From Bradysia coprophila (lineage: Eukaryota; Arthropoda; Insecta; Diptera; Sciaridae), in contig NC_050737.1 in assembly GCF_014529535.1 (NCBI RefSeq), positions 6,538,981-6,602,980 of the forward strand: DNA of 64,000 nt, written 5' to 3'. Position numbers and translations under genes: made by a program. Shown here piece by piece: positions 50,057-60,190 of the stretch. Below the pieces are notes generated by a model. It had not been told where the DNA came from. It saw nothing but the letters and a program-made list of their open reading frames with translations, and ran no database searches. The first letter of the stretch is position 1; the number at the start of each line of letters is the position of its first letter.

Positions 50057-50872
50057 GATTGACACTTTGTTGCACTGTACTATACACAGAAAGTGAATGT
50101 GTTTTGATTTGCAAAACGTCTGATTAAAATCGAACCGGTTTTATCGCATATTGAGCTCGTTCAGAGCGTATCAAGTTATGAACGACAGACACTAATCTGT
50201 TCATTTCTGTGTGTAAATGCTCTAAATGTCAGTTCGTTGGTTAATTTTGTTATTGTTTTACAGACATTTCTATACACATTTATGTAGAGGAACTGCCATG
50301 ACTGTATGGCTTGGAAGTTTTCGGTATTTACACAGAGTATACGTCACTGTGTATGGTATTTTAGGGTTGCCAGTTATGCTTTTCATTCATTGAGTGTAAA
50401 TGTATCTAAATGCTCGAAAAAGTTATTTATCTGGTATAATCTATCCAAATATCTATCTTTCTATGTAGAGTATAGTATACCAGGAGATAGACTAAATACA
50501 ATCTGAATTTCCTGTAACAATACTGACTGAGAAAATGGTGGAAGGTCGGTGTTGGTCGTGTTGCCCTAATCAAAACGATATTTTTGTTTATATTTCTATT
50601 TTTATTCCGGATATCTCTGTAAGATACAATGTCATGTATTTATATAACGTTCGCCTTCGTCAACCGACTCTCAAAATTATAATTAGATCCTCAAATAAAT
50701 CAACAAAATCCTATAAACTTAGGAATTTGATTTGTTAAACATTTTAGTTAGTTAGTTTAGATAGTATAGAACATGCGATACAGTGTGGTGATAAGACAAT
50801 AGTTTCGCTATTGAGTACGGGCTCACAAAATTATCGTAGAGTGAAAAACGTGTCAATTGGACACTATACGAT
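50057..50872. promoter_or_regulatory. Divergent promoter region, Mpi / VHR-like phosphatase
   Basis: The 816 bp between the two start codons must contain both promoters or their first untranslated exons. I see no TATA box or other core element that I would place with confidence. Confidence 0.45.
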
Positions 50873-52459
50873 ATGACATCTGATAACAAATCGTTGGGAG
50901 CAACTATGACAGATTTAATGAATATTGTGAGTCCAAAGTGGACGGTTCCAAGCGACAATCTGAATGAAGTTTTTCCAGGGATTTTCCTTGGGGACGAGTA
51001 AGTCTGCTTACGAATATTTTGTTTATTGAGAACTTGGCTATCTATAGGCTTAACCATTATTAAACGACAGACGAATGAATCAAATCATTTCTGCTAACTC
51101 ATTTTTTTAACGTTTCGCATTGTTTTTGATACAAAATCTCTTACTTCTTTAGTTATGACATACCTTTCGTTACATACAACATTTACTAGAGCTAATCGGT
51201 TATTTTTGTCGTCGCTGTCGATAACAGATGACTAGCCAATTCCTTACTTCGTCACAAGGTATAGTAATACTATTCTAAGCATAAGCAGTGATAATTCATT
51301 CACTAATCGAGACCGAACTGAAGGAATCTACAAATTTTTTTGCGATTTTAGTACACATTAGCCGAGATATTAGCACTCTCGGAACCAACTACACTGTAGT
51401 ATATTATAGACAGTCTAAGGCAATACCGACAATAATTCTTTACAGTAGAAAAGTGAATGTACACAATTTACGTAAGTTTTTTTTTAGTTAATTTATACCC
51501 CACCTTCTATCATACTTAATGTTCCGTATGAAATCCTGGCCTCCACCAAATGTTGTACGTACCACTAAGCCAGCAAAACTTTTATCGTATGATACAAACT
51601 CTTTTACTTCTCTAGTCTTAACATAAATTGCGCTGGAAAAGACAATACTAGGTACATCCCGCTTTTTTGTCGTCATTGCTGACATTTTGTAGAGGTTGAC
51701 CCATTATGATCCATTATTGTAAATTAGATTATCGTTCAAGATTATCGTCCTCCCCTCATTAGTCACTTTAAGAGACAAAGTGTCATTTTGTTTTCATCTT
51801 TCATCAAATGTATCTGAACGATTTTACAGATTTGCTGCCAAGAACGTAGACTTGCTGAAGCAAATGAAAATGACTCACATCCTAAATGCAGCCTATTCGG
51901 AGAAGACATCATTCCTGTATGTGAATACGTCCCAAAACTTTTACAGAGACCGCAAATTCGAATGTAACTTTCTGGGATTGAGTGCTGTCGACTGTCCCAC
52001 CTATAAGCTATCGAAGTACTTTCAGCAAGCTAGTGATTTTATCGATTTGGCTCTAAATTTTCCACAGGGTAAGAACTATTAATCCGATGGAATTTTGTTA
52101 ATTCAAAGATTGGTTGCGTTGCAGGCAAAATATTGGTACACTGTCGACAGGGAGTAAGCAGATCTGCCACCTTTGTTATTATTTATTTGATGATAAAGAA
52201 GAAAATGACGGGAAGGGAAGCGGTAACATTAGTCAGGTAGGATGGCAAAGAGTTTGAGTTTGAAATTGATCTGACGCCCATGCGCCTTTTAAATTGCAGA
52301 AAGAAGCGTAACATTTTTCCGAACAAGGGATTTTTAAAAGAAATTTGTGATTTGGAGAGTCAACTTCTCAAAGCGAAGCACTATGAAACCAATGACGAAC
52401 TGTTAGAAAACAGTGATAATGCAAATTGTAATGGAAAAACCGTCGCTGCAACTACCTGA
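50873..52459 (+). CDS. VHR/DUSP3-like dual-specificity protein phosphatase, 4 exons, complete
   Basis: Cysteine-dependent phosphatase predicted to remove phosphate from Tyr and Ser/Thr, of the small atypical DUSP (VHR, DUSP3) type. Exons: 50873-50997, 51830-52068, 52125-52236, 52300-52459, giving 211 residues. Visible motifs: VFPGIFLGDEFAAKNVDLLK, MKMTHILNAAYSEKTSFLYV, LSAVDCPTYKLSKYFQQASD (Asp of DCP in the general-acid position), the signature ILVHCRQGVSRSATFVIIYL (HC-x5-R, followed by Ser) and KKRNIFPNKGFLKEICDLES. There is no separate docking or lipid-binding domain, so substrate choice cannot be read. The second in-frame ATG (12th codon) is an alternative start. An AATAAA lies 312 bp after the stop. 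Confidence 0.92.
50998..51829. other. Phosphatase intron 1 (832 bp)
   Basis: The intron has donor gtaagtc and acceptor tttacag. No additional coding or repeat feature was recognised. Confidence 0.6.
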
Positions 52460-52770
52460 ATCAGTTCGCCTATCTTTGAAGTCGCTTCTTGATAAAAAAA
52501 TACTGTAGCTGTTCGGAATGGCGTGACTGGTATGACTACAATTTTTATGAGTCATATATTAATTTTGCAGAGTTCTCAAAAATGGGTCTATATTTTCAGT
52601 ATATTGAAGGAGCATATGATGAAAAACAGTGAGAATCGTTATACTCAATTGCTTTGAAGAGGCGTTGGTGTTTTGGGACACACCTGCGGCTGTGAAATAG
52701 GAACGATTGGATATCGAATGTTTGATTTTCTGTTAATCGAATCAGTCGCTAGTATTGTGCTGTGATATTG

Positions 52771-52776
52771 AATAAA
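52771..52776 (+). terminator. Polyadenylation signal AATAAA of the phosphatase gene
   Basis: A canonical hexamer lies 312 bp downstream of the TGA. A second near-signal (GAAATAAAAAG) occurs at about 52930. Either could end the transcript. Confidence 0.4.
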
Positions 52777-54148
52777 GATGAGAAAACTATTGACCAAAAT
52801 GTGTAGTTTCTGAAGACTTAGACGACTAAATTTTGTGATAGAAAGATTGGATTCGATGTACTTGCAGTGAAGACGAGACGCACTATTACAGCATTAAACA
52901 GTTTTAATTTATATGTCTTTTGACCAAGATGAAATAAAAAGAAATCCGGGATTACAATTTAATGGGTATTATGATTCATCAACAAACTAATAAATCTTTT
53001 TGAACCATTCCCAGCTATAATTTTTATTTGAATACCTTAGAATACCTTAGTAAGTAATATCAAGTCAATTTGAACGAGCGATGTGGACTCCGTGATATTT
53101 TATTTTGTGAATCTAGCTAAGCTTCTTCTATGCGTGAGAGCCCACACAGGCTACAGTGGATGTCAGTGAAATTTAGGTATGAATTTTGGTTCAGCTGATC
53201 CACTAATACAACAAAAGCCTGTTTATATTTGTTGTATATAAGGGGCTTGTTTGCTGCACTAGATGTTTTTAGAATTTGATTACTAAAGAGAGACTTTAAA
53301 ATTTTGTCATATATATTATGTTACACCTTCGCAGCAGTGTCAGCAGTATTTTTTAGACATACTTTGTCACACTACGGCTCTTACTCTATGAGGTGTATCA
53401 CTCGGTGACATAAATAACTCGCGCAGCTCGTAAGGAAAACTTTGGTCTAGCAGATTCCGAGTTATGTATAAAACAAGAAATACTTTCCAACCCTAGGGTT
53501 GGAGAAATATGTATTATATGAAAATGACCACTGCAGGAGACATATCAAACCAACTACAATTTCAGATTTAATTTGATTGATTCAATTTCTCTTATAATTT
53601 CACTTCAAATTCTAAGTTCTAGATTATTTCAGTCACTATTACTGATAAAAATATTCGATCAACTACAATTACTAAGGTGGTAAAGACGTTTGTGAATCTT
53701 TACTTCTTTGTTCACAGTTTGTTTTATATGCCTTATTAAGAAGCAGAGTTTCTCAAACCTGTTTTGCCCCTAATTTTTTCAGAGAGTTTGATAGCTAGAT
53801 AGAGTATTTCTAAAACATATGGATGAAACTGATGAGTGGTGAAATATGAAGTCCATCAAGAAAAAACTTGTTATTTTCGCCTTAAACCTGTTACATACGG
53901 CAAGCATATGACCAGTATTATTGTCGAGTCTACTACTTCTATCGATCAAAATATTTTCAATCGGTTGATTTCAAATCTTTTACTTCAATTTTTTTAACAT
54001 GCATTTTACTATTTTTAAAGGACCATACCCAGAGCCGTTTGTGACAGGGGAATGTCGGCTGTTTTTGTTTCTCTCTCGACAATACCTATGATTCGTAAAG
54101 AAAAATGACAAGAATTTGAATCTGGCACTATATTTCGAGAATGAATCA

Positions 54149-54849
54149 ACTCACAATAAGGCTTACTATCGGGTCAGGTCAACCTAAAAATCTCAGGTCA
54201 GGTCATTTCAGATTATGACTTGAAATGACCTGAAACCTGAATTTGACCTGATAACTTGACCTGAATATTTTCATGTTGACCTGATATTTTTTATGATTGA
54301 TTTTACAATTGATAAGGCCTACTATTAGGGTTTTGTTGTCTTAGAGCGGACGCTTATAGTTTCTTTACAAACAAATCCAGGTACGGAAAGTCGTACAATC
54401 TTCACTATGATCATTAGCTACACTTCGCATATTTTACATTTTATATGGGGTCAATCAGTAACTTCTAGGACTGAAAGGTTTTATCAGCTAACCTGATTAG
54501 GTTAAATATTCAAGTGTCGATACTAGATTGTGCGACGTTTGTGGATGTTTTCCGTATGTCCAGCCGAATTGTCAAGTTCTACAGAAACTGATTTTTTTTT
54601 AAAGGACAAGAAGCACGAGTCATGCGACTGAGGAAAGGAAATTCTTCCTTTTAGCTCGGTAGAATGTAAGACTGTTCAAGAGCCAATTGAAAAAGGGAAA
54701 CGCCGATTTTTTCGGAAATTCAATTTCAGGTCATCAGGTCATTTCGGGTTATTTTAGGTCATGACCTGAAAACTCAGGTCAGGTCAGGTCAAAGTTAATT
54801 TTTATTTCAGGTCAACCTGACCTGACCTGTGGTAAGCCTTAACTCACAA
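54149..54849. mobile_element. Non-autonomous hAT-like element with GGTCA arrays and 8-bp target duplication
   Basis: The 685-bp element (54157-54841) has termini TAAGGCTTAC and GTAAGCCTTA. It is bounded by the perfect octamer actcacaa on both sides (54149-54156, 54842-54849), as hAT transposases produce. Each end carries arrays of AGGTCA / TGACCT (I count 17 in all), including AGGTCATGACCT near 54756. There is no transposase coding sequence. Subterminal short-motif arrays are where hAT transposases usually bind. Confidence 0.9.
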
Positions 54850-55210
54850 ATCTCTTCAAACTTTTCGTTAAACTAAAAATGAATAACAATTTTGCAATTT
54901 TTAAATAATTGAACATGCTTTGAATGGAAAAATTTCATAAAATGAATCTTACCTTAGACCGCTTTACTTACAAGAACTGAACTACCGATTCAACTTGGAA
55001 AACTTCCATACAATTGCTATAATACACATTAACCCATCATCACTTCCTTTTGCAAATAGACCCATTCCAACTGTGGTATTGTAAGAACTAATAAATTACA
55101 TTATGTCGAAGATTTTATTCCTTCAATGTTGAAATTGTACGGATCTAATTATGGGTAAAAGTTTATCGAATTATCGGACTCCTGATGTGAAAGTGCTCTA
55201 TTGCAGTTGA

Positions 55211-55218
55211 TATAAAAG
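55211..55218 (+). promoter_or_regulatory. Candidate TATA box
   Basis: TATAAAAG sits about 30 bp before TTAGTTTCAATTC, an initiator-like string. What would be transcribed is unclear: a 116-codon open frame at 55481-55831 with hydrophobic segments follows but resembles no family I know. Confidence 0.3.
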
Positions 55219-56747
55219 GAGTGCGATTTTTGTACAGGACTTAGTTTCAATTCTGTCTACTTAGATCGCGGACGTCGCAACCAAGCATAAAGAAGTTGTT
55301 GATAGTAAACTTTTAGGTGTGTAAAACTGTTTCATTTTTAATAATTTTTATGTCCAATTAAAAGTAATGATGTTACCGAACATGAATAAATTTTCGACCT
55401 TCCTTTATGTGCGTCCATAATACTACTTTTCACTTAAACGTTTTTTTTTTCTTTATTATAATTGTTTTAAAAAAAATTCCATGCTAATTCACATAAAAAG
55501 TATTATATGTGCGCTACTGCCTGGGAAGCATCTTATTGTCATTTCCGTATTAAATTATTTTCTTTTTATTTGCTCAATAAATAAAATCAATTTAATCTTT
55601 TTTTTCGGCGTTGTTGGTATCGGTTTTGCTGATGATGAGTATGTAAATATAGATGTGCTAAACCGAGATGGATATGACGAAGAAATATATTTTTTGTTAA
55701 ACGGTCGTGTGCTTCTTTTTTCGCGAACAAAACGAGTTTTATTTTCGAGATTTATTGAAATTTATATTATAGTAATGGCATGCGGAAGCTTTGCAGTGGA
55801 AGTGACAAAAAGACTCATAGTGCTTTTATGATTGTTTGTTCGCTTCAAGTGGAGAAAAGCCGGTAGTAATGATTAGTTTAGGAATAAGATTCGACAGCAT
55901 AAACGGTGTGGGTAATTTAATTGGAAATTTGTGGGAAATAAAAGGACGTTCAATTATCACCAGTAAAATAATCAAATCTACTACTTCTTTTGTATTTTCA
56001 ACTGATTGATTTTGTAATCATTTACTTCATTACTTTTGACAGGCAATTTGGAATAAAGACCACATTACCCAACACTCGCTACCTATTTTTATGGTCACTG
56101 TCCATAACAGATGACATAGCACATGGTAGTAGAATAATAAGAGGTGTTACTTAGTGGTGCGTTCTTGAATTGTTCCGAATTTGTTCTTGACCGATAATAG
56201 TTTTCCAATACATTTCTTTATCTATTGGATAGACATATTTTCTTTAACAAAAAAATCGAAAAACTTCCCGAATATGCTGAATCTGCACAGCTGGAAGTAA
56301 CGAGAAAAAGATGTTAAAATATTGATATACTCTTTGAGAAAAGAAAGTAGACCATGAGGTGTTTGAATTGAATATATATTTAAATATGCCATTAGATTCG
56401 GTCAAAATGTTTGAGGTATTACTCAACTGATATTTTTTTCGTGCGAAAAATAGATCAAATTTATGGAAAAGGCATTGAAGTTTTATAACAGCCTGGTATG
56501 ATACCTATAAATAGCTTCCATTTGAGATATTCGTACATCCAAGAAGTGCAATAATAACTTATAGCGGTCAAGGTGACAGTTTCTATCTCTTTACTATTAC
56601 ACCCGTTTTTGTATTCACTCGTTTCTTCACACTACCATTACAATCTGTTACGTTCACCCTCGATGAGTGAGAGGACACAACTTTTTCTACACTTTTATAT
56701 GAAAAACCCAGATTGTCATGATAGACTGGTTTTCATAGTCATCACTA

Positions 56748-56862
56748 TGATTTTGACTTTTATCCATAAAAAAACAGTTATAAAATGAATTTCGTTCATC
56801 AATTATTTTAATGATTGGTTTTCGGTATATTGCCTAATCGTTTAGTTAAAATTAAAAAATGG
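56748..56862 (+). repeat. Direct repeat, distal copy
   Basis: About 115 bp starting TGATTTTGACTTTTAT and including ATGATTGGTTTTCGGTATAT and TAATCGTTTAG. It is nearly identical to 57437-57552, 689 bp downstream. Confidence 0.85.
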
Positions 56863-57436
56863 TTCATCCATCATAGTGATCCTTTCGTTGAACTAGGGCA
56901 TATTTTTGAAAAATTGATTTCCCAGAATTTTCTGAACAATTTTTTATATTCGGTGTATTTGTACCCTAGACAGTCCAGGTACTGGCTAATAAACTAATTT
57001 TAAAATAAACATACTTTATAAAACAAAGATGAGGTACAACCGAAATTTCATCACTTCCTCTTGCGGCGTTTCAGTCTTAAACCACTTAATTTCTTCAATT
57101 TCTCCCACCGTAAACCGAGGAGCGCGCATGGAAACCAATAAAACATTTCATCTCGCAATATATAAACGAAAACAAAAACCGATTTGTGAATTGTGAATGC
57201 AAATAATTTAATTTTTGTATAAACAAAAAAAATCGATTATGAATTCATACTCCGCGGTATATACGGTTATAGATGGACAAAAAGTATAATAATCCAAAGA
57301 TTTAGTCGTTTCGCAGAAGTTCTTAAAACCACAACACTTCTTTGACTTTGCGTCGCCTCTTCATCGAAAGTAAAGTAAAATGTTTTTGTTTTGTTATATC
57401 GATCATATTGCACGTGCGATGTCTAAAATATTAAAT

Positions 57437-57552
57437 TGATTTTGACTTTTATCGATAAAAAAACGGTTATAAAATGAATTTCATTCGTCAATTATTTTAA
57501 TGATTGGTTTTCGGTATATTGCTTAATCGTTTAGGTAAAAATAAAAAATTGG
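57437..57552 (+). repeat. Direct repeat, proximal copy, next to eclosion hormone
   Basis: This is the second copy of the 115-bp repeat, ending 98 bp before the eclosion hormone start codon. There are about ten differences from the distal copy. It likely falls in the promoter or 5' leader. Confidence 0.85.
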
Positions 57553-57649
57553 CCCAAAGACAAGTGACGAAATTATTTGATTTATTAAAAGTGATTCATT
57601 AAGTGGTTTAATTTTCCAGAAATAACGAATATTAGTCACGAGTATCACA

Positions 57650-58127
57650 ATGGCATCAAAAATCGTAATCGTATTCTCAATCATAGTCTTTCTTTCAACA
57701 ATTGCCTCAATAACTAGCAATCCGGCTATTGGTAAGAAATATGGTAATTTGTCATTTTTTTTTGTTCGTTTTTATTTATTTTAGCGTTATTTAACGTCTG
57801 GTTTATTCAACATTATTTGATTAATAATATTACTGGTATTGCATTTCTTTCTCTCTTTTATTTCAACGCCGCTACAGATCTGATGGGAGGATTTGATTTC
57901 TTAGGCATCTGTCTACGGAATTGTGCACAGTGCAAGAAAATGTACGGCAATTACTTTGAGGGACAAATGTGTGCCGATGCTTGTGTTAAATTCAAAGGAA
58001 AAATCGTTCCTGACTGTGAAGACATTGGGTAAATTACACACAATTGTGCTACGCTACAGTTTGAATGTTATGCTAATATTTTGATATTTGTAGGTCCATT
58101 GCCCCATTCCTAAATAAATTTGAATGA
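57650..58127 (+). CDS. Eh: Eclosion hormone, 3 exons, complete
   Basis: Neurosecretory peptide that triggers ecdysis behaviour at the end of each moult by acting on its receptor guanylyl cyclase (known from moths and Drosophila). Exons: 57650-57731, 57878-58028, 58094-58127; 88 residues. Residues 1 to about 23 are a signal peptide (MASKIVIVFSIIVFLSTIAS). The mature part contains ICLRNCAQCKKMYGNYFEGQ, MCADACVKFKGKIVPDCEDI and the conserved end GSIAPFLNKFE. Six cysteines are in the family spacing, forming three disulphides in known hormones. Exon phases (1, then 2) keep one frame. The ATG is preceded by a possible acceptor (ttttccag at about 57612-57619), so a 5' untranslated exon may lie upstream. 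The mature peptide is intact. Confidence 0.95.
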
Positions 58128-58419
58128 AACAACGGACAGGAATATCCATAACAATGCTATTTATTACAAAGAAAATTAAATTTAAAAATTTAGCTTTAAA
58201 ATATTTATTGCTTTATTTCGTAAACTATAAAAAAATGATGAAAAAAACATCTAAAAATTGTTTATAAATTGACTATAATAACAACAAAAATAAAATAAAA
58301 AACAAGCGAAAAACAAACCAACACAGTTTTTCTGATTATTCCTAACTACAATTAACTAAACATAAACAAGGACAGTCCTGTAACTGCGTTTTATCTTAAA
58401 AATACTAAATGCATCTTCT

Positions 58420-58572
58420 ATATCAGCATAGCACTGAACCAAGCACTAGAAAAGATTTTTTAACATAAATTCGGCACCCACTACATGTAAAATAGCGAAA
58501 TTTTGACTACTGCGTCGAGAAGGCCGTCTTGAAAATTCTGTTCTCGTGCTTGGTTCAGTGCTATGATATCAG
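58420..58572. mobile_element. MITE with CATAGCACTGAACC termini (139 bp)
   Basis: The element (58427-58565) has arms CATAGCACTGAACCAAGCAC and GTGCTTGGTTCAGTGCTATG, perfectly inverted. Both ends are flanked by atatcag, a 7-bp direct duplication. Superfamily unassigned. Confidence 0.8.
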
Positions 58573-59513
58573 GAAACAAAGGTCTAAGAAAAGAATCGCA
58601 GTAAAGTGGAAGAAATATAAATATCAAGGTTTTTTCACATGAAAATATTAACAAATATTCGAAGCGGCGGAAGCGTTGCTATTTATATTTTACTGACTTT
58701 AGATATGTACCTATGTGCTTTAATTGTTTTATATGCTCTAAATTGACGGATTTCTTTCTAATATGTTGAGCCTTTAACGGTAGAGCGATAGCGTATGCAA
58801 CTTTGCAACTCGGAATTTTTTTGAGTTTTCTAACAGAGATAGATGGTTAGGACAGTCAAAGTGAACCTCTGATGATAAAGTTCAAAGGCCGTAATATCCT
58901 TCATCAGAAACCGCAATTAAAAATGGAAGAAATTATCTCTTGGCTGAGTAATGAAGTGGTTGTTGAGTAATTTCTTGAATTTATTGAAAACAGCGACTAG
59001 ATCTTACAAGTTCTTTGCTCTTCGCCGTATCTCACAACATTGAGTTATCTGCTATGTTTGTGTAACAAGTGTAACATTTTTCCAACGATAAAACATTCAA
59101 CAAATTTCTGATGTCTCACTAGTTTGACAAATTTTGAACATAATTCTATCATGGGCCAGGAGGTAGTTGAAACTGTTGAAATTCAATTTAAATGAATATG
59201 TAAAATGATGCAAATGGTAGGGTCGGTGAGATTTTTTTTGATCCGGTCAATAATCACACATGAAATTATTTCTATAATTTGTCTAGCTGAGACGTAGTTT
59301 AATCATTTATCACAGTCCCGGGGCTTTGCGAGTAATAGCAAATTTACGCACTGCACTCTGGAAAATGAGTCATTACTTCAATGACTTGAAAATTACTTAC
59401 GTAATTGTTTGGGTCTTTTATTGTGCTAACTATAAGGGCTGTTGAAGGCAAGAGTTACTATTTATATAAAGAGGCCAAATAATAGCAATCTTACTTTGTG
59501 TGTGGTTAAATAG

Positions 59514-59682
59514 TTTGTCCCATTGACTCGAGGTAAAGTGTCGCTGCCGTCCAGTAAAATCAACTTTGAGTCACTTGTTAATGGGACAAATGATGGACAT
59601 GGGTATTCGTGTGCTTATAATGACCTAATTTTCACCTCTCATCGGTCAATTGCACACTGTAATATTGTCCTCATTTGTCCCA
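59514..59682. repeat. Repeats of TTTGTCCCATT in both orientations
   Basis: TTTGTCCCATTGACTC at 59514 is answered by GAGTCACTTGTTAATGGGAC at about 59568-59585. ATTTGTCCCATT appears again near 59673. This is a foldback or nested MITE pair. Confidence 0.6.
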
Positions 59683-59754
59683 TTAATACACTGGTAAGTA
59701 ATGTCGTCCTATTACCGCAACATTCATATTAATACTGTAATAGTATATTACTTC

Positions 59755-59855
59755 CGAGGTTCCAAGTTGTGTATTTGATAAGTGGGGTGTTATAGCCCGA
59801 CCCGAAGGGGAGGGCTGTATTTTTCCACTTGTCAAATAACAACATGGAACCTCGT
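59755..59855. repeat. Foldback with conserved GAA-type apex, copy E
   Basis: The arms are CGAGGTTCCA...ATTTGA.AAGTGG...AGCCC on the left and GGGCT...CCACTTGTCAAAT...TGGAACCTCG on the right. They flank GACCCGAAGGGGAGG (59799-59813). The apex differs from copies B-D by a compensatory exchange (GCC/GGC becomes CCC/GGG). Confidence 0.8.
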
Positions 59856-60190
59856 AACTACAATGCTTTACGTGATTAGGCAATGTAAATGAAAATGAAA
59901 CATGCCGTAACACGTAAATTGTATTACTACAGAAGGTAAAGGTAAAATAATCTACCTAACAGCTAGTCATGTAACTTCAACATATCGACCTCTTGTGATA
60001 CTCCATTCCTCAAGTGCCTCAATGGTTATATCGTTTGCGGTTGTTTTAGATCTTAGTAGAGCCAGTAGTACCAGTGGTAAGGCAGAATAACTTATTAGGA
60101 TTTTTTGAAAACAATTATTCAACAATTCAAGCTAGAAGTAGAACTAAATGTTGATCGATTGGTGACTTTAGCATTCCCTAATTCTATCAT

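Larger units (their letters stand above)
52777..57649. other. Intergenic region upstream of eclosion hormone
   Basis: This region contains the hAT-like element at 54157-54841, a TATAAAAG box (55211-55218) preceding an unrecognised open frame (55481-55831), a TATAAATAG string at about 56505 and a 115-bp direct duplication (56748-56862 and 57437-57552). No other gene was recognised. Confidence 0.6.
58128..60190. other. Convergent intergenic region, eclosion hormone / acidic protein gene
   Basis: ATTAAA at about 58177 may serve as the eclosion hormone polyadenylation signal. Repeats occupy 58420-58572, 59514-59682 and 59755-59855. No other gene seen. Confidence 0.6.
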
